This document shows positions 57,345 through 64,000 of a stretch of DNA of 64,000 nucleotides, piece by piece. Location of the stretch: contig OX579641.1 in assembly GCA_951230915.1 (NCBI GenBank), forward strand, positions 18,144,254 to 18,208,253, read 5' to 3'. The stretch comes from Antitrichia curtipendula. Lineage: Eukaryota > Streptophyta > Bryopsida > Hypnales > Leucodontaceae. The notes under the pieces are model-generated. The model saw only the letters and a program-made list of their open reading frames with translations. It ran no database searches and was not told where the DNA came from. Within the stretch, counting starts at the first letter, position 1. The number at the start of each line of letters is the position of its first letter. A program made the position numbers and the translations under genes.

Positions 57345-58541
57345 GTGAAGGACCAACCGCCTGCAAACGAGGACGACACTGAAGCGGCGGACTGGGTGAT
57401 CGGGCAACTTGACGGGAGATCAGGGTTCGTCGTGAACCCCATCGTGACCGGAGAGCGTCCAGAAGACTTACACCGCACAATGGAAGCGCCGACGGATAGT
57501 CCACCGCCTCAAAAGGGAGTGTACGAACTGCTGCGTGACGAGAACGTCATGCGGGTGCAGCAGATGGCCGCTCCAGTCTTGGCAGCAAGGGCGGAGCTGT
57601 AAGTTCCGGACCCCTTCCCCTCAACGCAGCTTGATCAGATTTCACAGAGCCAGTACGCATTGAATCCGCGACCTTGGAGTTGTTCCTGCCTACGTTGTAA
57701 TTTGAGCTCCACGGATTTGCCATGTTCATGTGCTGATAAATGCAAGAGTTCGAAGTTTGCAGAGGACTCCACCTCCTCGCGAAAGTACCGTTGTTCTCTG
57801 AGCTTGTCCCGTGCACGGTTTTCGAAGCAGAGAGGCGGCGCATTCATAGGGTTTCCCACACCCAACGCTATGTCCCAAGGATTCATTTGCCCAGAAGTCA
57901 TAAGTCTGTCGTTCATGAGAACCCTCGAAGTTGAATTTTATGTCTTCGAGCTTGTTGGTGACTCCGTCAGAGTCACATGATAGTCACTTGCGAGTCATTA
58001 ACTAGTCACATTCCAGAGACATGGTTGAAGAAGCCATGTTCCCGACGTGGCCGCCACGTAGGAGCCGGCATGGTCTTCTTCTTTCCTTGAGAATTGTGTC
58101 TTGCTTTAACCCTAAATCCCTGTCCAAGCCTGCCTTGTTGCCCAGAGTCAGTGCACGCTAGTGTCAATCTTCCCTCTATCTGTCGTCACCGCTGAGTGTC
58201 TTTCCCTGCCGAGGCCGTATCTCTTTCATTTGATGCCACATTTCTTGGATGTCGGGGCAGGGATAAAGCGATTGCCAAGGCCCAGGGTAGTAAGCGGACT
58301 CCCACTTCTGGAAACCGCGGCGGAGTTGTGCGGAGGAGTTCACGGCGAGCAGGCGTCCCACTGAGGAAAGCAGCAGAGGCAGAGGGAGGCAAGCGGAGCC
58401 CGCAGATGAGGTCCGCGTTCTACTCGTCGTCGGAGGCGACAAAATCTGATGGCGATGCCATCGCGACAGGTATGATGCACCTCGCAATTGCTTGTACACA
58501 TGTTGAGCGGCAATCCGACGAGGAGAAAAAGTCTGCAGGTA
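57345..58541 (+). CDS. TNPA-like gene of CACTA-A copy 2, 5' exons
   Basis: The likely coding exon 57345-57599 (MKDQPPANEDDTEAADW...) is followed by GTAAGT. A later exon ends at 58469 before GTATGA and encodes a basic stretch (RRSSRRAGVPLRKAAEAEGG) and FYSSSEATKSDGD. A short exon before the GTAATG at 58542 encodes RQSDEEKKS. The exon links are inferred from splice consensus and not proven. The products are low-complexity and charged, as expected for the start of a DNA-binding TNPA-type protein. Confidence 0.45.
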
Positions 58542-58720
58542 ATGCTTGTTCTCTTATCGTTTCTCTAGGATCAGTTTCGCAGTTTGGGAGATTCCTGTGT
58601 CATTCAGGGTTCACTGTTTTAGGGTTCTTCTTCGGAAATCTCGCGATTGGTCTTCCTGTGATGCTTGTAGCTTTACCATTGGGATTAGGGTAGTGAATTT
58701 ATGAATTGTTTTGAAAAATA

Positions 58721-59720
58721 ATGGCGTCTTTGGTAGGATCGGAGGAAGAGTTTATGGACTCTTCTGAAGACAACCTAGAGCTGGAGGACGAAGAACCTCT
58801 GGTTGACAAGAGGACGAGGACGAAGAGGAAGAAGACAACATCGTCGGGCCAATGTGCGCCAATGCACATTGCACCACCACCGCGTCCTCCTCCAACAATA
58901 GAATCCAGCCAACCGAACCTCGCATGGGTGCCAAGGCACTACATGCCAGTGCAGCCGCAATCCCAAACTGCATGGAATTCGGGAGCAGCAGCAGTGATCC
59001 CAGATGTGGGGTGGACAGAATGGACTTGCCCTTGCAGAAGACGGCGAAGATCGCAGTGGTCGAAGGAAGCAAAAATGTGATTACGACTTGTCCACTCGCC
59101 AACGTGCCCTTGCGGGAGTGAAGCCCAATCGAATGTTTGTATTACCAGGCGGCGAAGTGGATACCACATGCGAAGGGAAGAACGCTTGGGATGAAACTTT
59201 GCGCGACCTGGTCCCGAAATGTCTGGACGTAAGTGTGGTGAGCTGGTCCAAGCATGAGCCACACACGCTGCAAAAGCTTCGAGCCGCCTTGGACAACGAG
59301 TTCGAGTACTTGGGGAATCCGCTGAGTATGGTGGGATTTAGGTTGGCCATGTCGAGGTACCTGAAGGCAAAAAGATGTCGCCTCAAGAATCGCTATTTGA
59401 AGGGAATTGACACTTCTCCTCTTCATGTCGACAAACCGGAGTGGGACCGCCTGAAGGAGTACTGGAACACGGACAAGCAGAAAGACAAGGCACAAAAGAT
59501 GACTGTTGCACGAAAGAGTGTGAAGAATCTGACGTCGGTGGGGAGGAGAGGAAAATCCGGTCGCCCGTCCTCCACAGTAAGTGTCCAATATACTTCTTCA
59601 GTTTTGTTATGCAATAGTGAAATGCAAGCATGTGTAGGTTTGAAGGTCCACACAGTGGGTTCTTTTCTTGTGCTTAGAGGACAAAGATGAAGTACTGGTT
59701 TCTGTAATGTTGACAGGGAG
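58721..59720 (+). CDS. TNPA-like gene, Ptta/En/Spm (Transposase_24-type) core exons
   Basis: An acidic exon (SEEEFMDSSEDNLELEDEE) with a basic RTKRKK patch and Pro-rich linker starts near 58721. The core follows in another frame after a probable intron near 59000-59110: GVKPNRMFVLPGGEVD, then WDETLRDLVPKCLDV, then MSRYLKAKRCRLKNRYLKG, and the diagnostic DKPEWDRLKEYWNTDKQKDK followed by RKSVKNLTSVGRRGKSGR. This is the pattern of plant En/Spm TNPA-type proteins, which bind subterminal repeats. A donor GTAAGT follows at about 59579. The next exon starts near 59717 (GGAGGAGGTCCCGAGAC). Confidence 0.75.
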
Positions 59721-60576
59721 GAGGTCCCGAGACAAGCAGTGCGATGATGGACAATGGCGAGGGGAGTCTTTCAAGTGCACGGCCAAGACTACCTTCCAAC
59801 GTGAGTTCCCCTTCCGGTTCAGCGGTAAACTGTTTTGTTTGCGTGTGTGAGGATTTGGGCTCTTTGGTAAGTGGATTCAGTTGCCCGGTCGGGTATGTGG
59901 TAGGGGACTTCTACCTATGTGGATGTGGCAAGCAGTCGCCCATTCGGATGTGTCAAGTCAGTGCATGCACTATGTTGCCGAATGCATGAGAACTGGCATC
60001 ATCCCATGATCATTTGAAGCACGACATGCCCATGTCTTGTGTTAGCAGCCTAGGGTGCAGTAAAACGCCGCTGCAATTATTCAGTCGCGTTGAAGTCATA
60101 GCGAAGTTGTGTTGAGTCATATTTGAGTCCCACAGTCATGCGTGAGTCATTTAAAAGTCATGGTTATTTGAAGCGCATTACCTTCGAGCACGCGGTCGGG
60201 GTTTCATTTCCATTGAATATTTTTTTGGGCTTCTGTTTTCCTTCCAATTCTTCCAGAGCATAATGTAGTTTTCCTTCCTCGTCTCTTCTGGGTACAGCAG
60301 TAGTTCTCATAGTCAAAGTCACTTGGAACAACCCTCCCTTGTTTGCAGTTGTAGCTAAGTCATTTCGTAGTCACTATGCAGTACCAATCATATTTTGTGT
60401 CTTCAGCGTAACTCGGGGTCTTCTAATCTCATTCACCTGTACGTGTCTATGAGTAGGCGGGGGGAACAAGTGACTCAAGTCGTTGGGAGTCCCTGGAGTT
60501 ATGGAAGAAGGACGTCGACGTGAAGCTCTAGGAATTCGCAACAAATTCCAGAAGCACTTCTACGGCCATAGGTGAA

Positions 60577-61429
60577 TTGCGTTCAATGTTCTCCACCTTC
60601 ATGAGGAATTTTGCACATGGGGATGAATGGAGTCCCTCCGGAAGTGGTGCAGCAGAAAAGAGAAGAGGCCCTTTTGCCAAACCATGGAAGAGATCGGGAA
60701 ATCGGGTGACTGCCGCGGCTGCGGACATCACGTTGTCTGAAGATGAATTCGAATTGGACCCTCGTGAAGCCACAGTGGGGATCCCACCTGAAGCCCATGT
60801 GGTTGACCTTGAACGCATGCCCAAAGAGTGGAAGGTGGCAGAACGAGTTGTCAACGAGCCAGTGATTGAGGAAGTTATGGTCTCTGAAACGCAGGTAGAC
60901 CCGCAGCCAGTGACAAAGTCGATGTTGGAGTCCGTTGTGGAGGTTGACGCTCCACTGTTGCATCCCCCGTCAGCTCCGGTGGCACCAGTACTCTTGCAGT
61001 CGCGACCTGGTCCCGAAATTGTAACCCACTCTCTCGAAGGACGTGAAGAGATCTCAGGAAGCTTAGAGCCACCGGTGGTGGGTGTGGATCCTGCCGTCTA
61101 AGAGCGCGAGCCGGGTACGCCCGATAGTGGTGGACCTTCGCCTGCAAACAGCACCGGCGTGGCAGGGGAAGCAGAGGAAGACGACGGTGATGCCGAAATG
61201 CACACACGTCAAGCAGACCCCAACACAGCAAATGTGGTGGAGGTTACTGGGGAGAGGACGAAGTCAGTGGGAGCAGCCTCCGGAGCCCCATCGCCCTCAC
61301 AGAGAAGGTCTAGGAAACCACGGCAATCGCCGTTGAAGGTATTTACCCCGCCCGGCGTTTGTCCAGTGACGTCGAGTGAGGTGAGACCTGCCGTTCCTTC
61401 CGTTATGCCTCAATTTAGAGACTGTGGTC
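60577..61429 (+). CDS. TNPA-like gene, acidic/Pro-rich linker segment with one in-frame stop
   Basis: The open frame from about 60577 encodes a charged linker (SEDEFELDPREATVG..., PPSAPVAPVLLQ...). TAA at 61099-61101 interrupts it, and the same frame then continues (EREPGTPDSGGP... SQRRSRKPRQSPLKVFTPPG) straight into the phosphatase-like domain. The stop is either a nonsense mutation or lies in an intron I cannot place. AGTCA-type motifs occupy the preceding intron (60080-60490). Confidence 0.5.
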
Positions 61430-62088
61430 ACCCAAAACTAATAATTTTCAATGTACATGGTACATTGTTAGATTCTAGCCTGTTGTCTAGACAATCCCCA
61501 AACCCTGCAATTCGAAGTACCATTCGAATTGCGCTTCGGAGAGTAGTATTTCGACCATGGTTGAAGCCCTTTCTTTCTCGATGCTTAGCAATTACTGTGT
61601 GGGCTTCTGGGGTAGCGGCAGTAAGCTCCATATGGAGGACGTGTTGTCCACAGTCTTAGCTAATATGAAAGCTGTAGGGTCCGGAACCCCCTTGTTTGCT
61701 TGGTCAGGTAAAGTTCTTGAGGGTGAGGACATCGGAGAAGGCTGTCCAATCGAGTGGGGTAAGCAATTGGAGGCAGTGTATGCAACATGGCCTCGTTTTT
61801 GTGCAGCTAATACAGTGATAGTAGACAGTAAACACAGTAGGGTCCACTGCAATCCAGAGGCTAATGTAATCATTAGTACCCCATTCTATGTGAAGTGGAT
61901 GTGCTCATTGGCAGATGACAAGGAATACCTGAAACGGTACCTATGGCCATTGTTGGAGGCTCTGCACTCAAGCGCAGACGTTGCTGATTTTCGATCCAAA
62001 TTTCCTGAAATTGTCAACCAATCAATGCCACAAATGCTGCGCAGACGCCGTATTGGACATGCATATGAGTTTCTGGACATTCTGGAAG
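61430..62088 (+). pseudogene. FCP1/NIF-type (HAD) phosphatase-like domain inside CACTA-A
   Basis: The pattern is that of plant FCP1-like phosphatases: PKLIIFNVHGTLLD, RPWLKPFLSRC, AITVWASG, MEDVLSTVL, PLFAWSGKV, then NTVIVDSKHSRVHCNPE and KEYLKRYLWPLLEALHSSADVADF. The catalytic DxDGT is NVHGT here, and the usual DDSP-type motif reads VDSKHS, so phosphatase activity is not expected. A one-base-type frame change lies near 61615-61630, between VWASG and MEDVLS. The exon ends at 62088 before GTGAGG. It sits between the Ptta core and the C-terminal TNPA-like domain on the same strand, so it is either fused into that protein or a captured host fragment. Confidence 0.72.
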
Positions 62089-62184
62089 GTGAGGGGATTA
62101 GCTACCCACGCGCTTGCACATGTGAAAGCGCCCCCTCACCTTCCTGTGATCTTCTTTTCTGATGACAAACTTGTACGTGTGCAG

Positions 62185-62978
62185 GTAAAGGAACAGAAGC
62201 GGGAGGTCCGACCAAGGACTGCATCGGCGATAGCCAAGAAAGCTCCCCTTCCGTCCTCAAAATCAGTAAGTTCAACCTTGTAATTGTAGTTCCACGGTAG
62301 ACAACGATGTATTGTAGATTTTGATTCTTCTGTCATGATTTAGAAGCGGTTTGCAAATTTGCTCTACGTCCATGGTAGTAGAATGGAATTGTTGGGGCAG
62401 CCTTTCATGAAGTTCAATTGAATGTGAGAGTGGGTCATTTTGCTGTAGTTGGTTGAAAGAGCTTCATATTAATTATTGTCCGTGAAGGGTATCCGTGGCA
62501 TTTTCACCTATCTACCTGAAGTGGCTTTGTCCAGTATGCTGTGGTGTCGTAGTCACAAGGAAGTCATGAAGAAGTCATTTTCCAGTCACGTCACAGTCAT
62601 GAGGACGACAGCTGCTCGTCAGCCTATAGTAGGTTTGTATGTGGATCAACTTCGATGCATTATTTGTGCTGGGCCTTCATGTATGTTTGCTAATCAGTGG
62701 CCTGCTTGCAGTATCGCTGCAGAGACGAAGTGTTTCTTCTAAATCCGCGAGCGCACAAGCAAAAAGTGGCGGTGGGTAAGATCAGTGGATTACCGGGGAA
62801 ACATAAATACCACGGTGACGACATTCCTGAAACGTGTTTCAAGGTGGACGTCCATGAAATTCACTAGGGCAAGGTGGCACTCATGTTTCCTAATCCCCAA
62901 GGTGACCAGGAAGTTATGAAAGATGTGAAAGGGTCATGTACCATATGGAGCCAGAAGTACCTGAAGATTACAATGTGA
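62185..62978 (+). CDS. TNPA-like gene, C-terminal exons (one in-frame stop)
   Basis: Exon 62185-62265 encodes VKEQKREVRPRTASAIAKK, bounded by TGTGCAG and GTAAGT. After an intron, the exon from 62712 encodes YRCRDEVFLLNP...KVAVGKISGLPG, HGDDIPETCFKVDV, and KVALMFPNP...GSCTIWSQKYL, ending at TGA 62976-62978. This is the typical C-terminal block of Ptta/En/Spm proteins (EV.L, VA.G, P, W...L). TAG at 62865-62867 is in frame inside it, so the full-length product may not be made from this copy. Confidence 0.65.
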
Positions 62979-64000
62979 GGTGGCCTTTCCCACTCTATTG
63001 TTTGACATTGTCTCCAGACATTAAGGCTTCCATTTTTATGTACAGTCTTCCGTGATGAACGGAGTATTCTGAATGCACCTCTTTTTGGCACTGAAAGCCT
63101 TTGTTTTTATATTGGGCCCCTTCCCTATTGCATTAGAAAAGGATTGTGGAATGCATGAGGTCTACTTTCTTAAACCCATCATGTCGCCGGTCGTTGCTTT
63201 CTTTGCATTCACTGTAGGAGAGTGCTAGTGTGTTAGGGGCTACATAAACGTGCTAAGGGCAGAAATAGATGACAAAGCAGAGACAGCCTTACATTGAGAA
63301 CGTAATTGCATCGCATATGTACGTTTGTAATGACTAACAATAGCTTTGTCAGTAATAGAGGAGAGAGAAAATGACATGCAAATAACTAGGAAATGACTAC
63401 TCCCGAGATCGAGTCGACGCTTCCATAAATTTCCTAACCTGAGTCTGACTCTCAGGTGACTGGAAGCGAGCACAGCAGAAAATGTAAAAATGTGCTGTGC
63501 ATCTACCTCATGCAAATGACGACCTACAAATAACTCTGGTGTGACTCACAAATGACTCGTTAATCAACTATGTGTGAACAAGGATGTTTGTCACCCCCCT
63601 AATCCGACTGCAAAATAACTCTACAGTGACTCGCAAATAAATCATCACATCGCCACGTGTCAGCAATCCCAAACATTCCATACCAACAGAATGACTCTAA
63701 AATAACTTACCCTCGACTTCCAAATGACTTCAGAAAATTACCATTCAAACCATGCGGAGCACTTTTCGTGACTGTAGAGTGACTTGTAAATAACTACAGA
63801 GTGTGCTGACGTGTCAATCCATCTCCACGTGTCAATGACTCCATGGTAACTTCAGAGTGACTCCGAAATTGCTGACGTCATGCCGCATCTCAAAAATTCC
63901 GGACTGAAATGGGCAGCTGCCCACACTTTTTGACAGCACTGTCCGAAAATCACAAGTGCCACGTAGACCCTGTCATCCCCTTTTCATCCAAGACGATGAT
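62979..64000. repeat. CACTA-A 5' subterminal repeat region (copy 2), incomplete
   Basis: Bases 62979-63290 are featureless 3' flank of the TNPA-like gene. From 63290 there are many AATGACT, GTGACT, AAATAACT and ACGTGTCA motifs, often 15-30 bp apart. The terminal CACTA/TAGTG is not reached by 64000. Confidence 0.65.

Larger units (their letters stand above)
51342..64000 (-). mobile_element. CACTA-A copy 2, inverted, extends past the window
   Basis: It starts CACTACAAAGAAAC at 51342. To 58380 it mirrors copy 1; beyond that it shows the 5' half missing from copy 1. The TNP2-type transposase lies on the - strand and the TNPA-like gene on the + strand, so they diverge. At the right, 63290-64000 is again dense in AGTCA-type motifs, so the far terminus is probably a short way beyond the window. 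At least 12.66 kb long. Confidence 0.93.

Noticed and set aside
57074..57382. 102-aa open frame in the divergent region of CACTA-A
   Set aside because: It overlaps a better-supported exon in another frame, ends without a splice signal, and shows no recognisable motif.
1..58380. Inverted 7-kb arms as a plastid-type inverted repeat or a single assembly duplication
   Set aside because: Content is CACTA transposon genes, each arm has its own flank at the TAGTG/CACTA end, and scattered substitutions separate the arms. An assembly artefact cannot be fully excluded without reads.
61430..62088. A functional host FCP1-like phosphatase gene
   Set aside because: Catalytic aspartates are replaced, a frame change is present, and it lies within CACTA-A between two TNPA-like blocks.

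Overview
The window reads as repeat-rich nuclear DNA of a streptophyte (land plant or charophyte alga). The evidence is plant-type CACTA (En/Spm) transposases with Transposase_21, DUF4218 and DUF4216 regions, a Ptta/En/Spm (TNPA-like) protein, hAT transposases with BED and DUF659 domains, and short GT-AG introns. The species cannot be named. I see no confident host gene and no rRNA or tRNA. The 64 kb is a stack of nested DNA transposons whose order of insertion can be read.

Layout, left to right. (1) 1-7039: 3' part of CACTA-A copy 1, with an intact three-exon TNP2-type transposase on the + strand; the 5' part lies left of the window. (2) 7040-35932: an old CACTA (CACTA-B), whose transposase pseudogene starts at 8129 and ends at 35550. 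Its second exon is split by (3) hAT1, 11985-33220, a 21.2 kb element with perfect 10-bp inverted ends (CAGGGTTGAC / GTCAACCCTG) and a perfect 8-bp target duplication, GATGCACT. hAT1 carries a broken hAT transposase and several other genes: a protein kinase-like gene, a long coiled-coil and RING-H2 gene, and a low-complexity gene sharing an N-terminal domain with the RING gene. The modules are separated by CpG-rich CGGAC/GTCCG islands. (4) 35933-38174: one end of a third CACTA (CACTA-C) with GACAT/ATGTC repeats, cut by (5) hAT2, 38175-51341, a sister of hAT1 at an offset of about 26.2 kb. (6) 51342-64000: CACTA-A copy 2 in inverted orientation. It inserted into the RING gene of hAT2 and is the mirror of copy 1 (positions in the two copies sum to 58381 with no net indel over about 7 kb). 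It also shows the divergent TNPA-like gene, which carries an FCP1/NIF-type (HAD) phosphatase-like domain with altered catalytic aspartates.

How the parts relate. In CACTA-A the TNPD/TNP2-like and TNPA-like genes diverge from a shared region of about 0.6 kb, and AGTCA-type motifs lie at the element ends and also in most introns. The hAT transposase copies share the same nonsense and frameshift lesions, while the kinase gene is open and, as far as read, identical in both. This suggests that the large hAT is now moved in trans. The smaller guests are three TTAW-flanked 0.94-kb repeats and a 4.45-kb TG...CA segment found only in hAT1. The most novel item is the giant hAT family with accessory genes.
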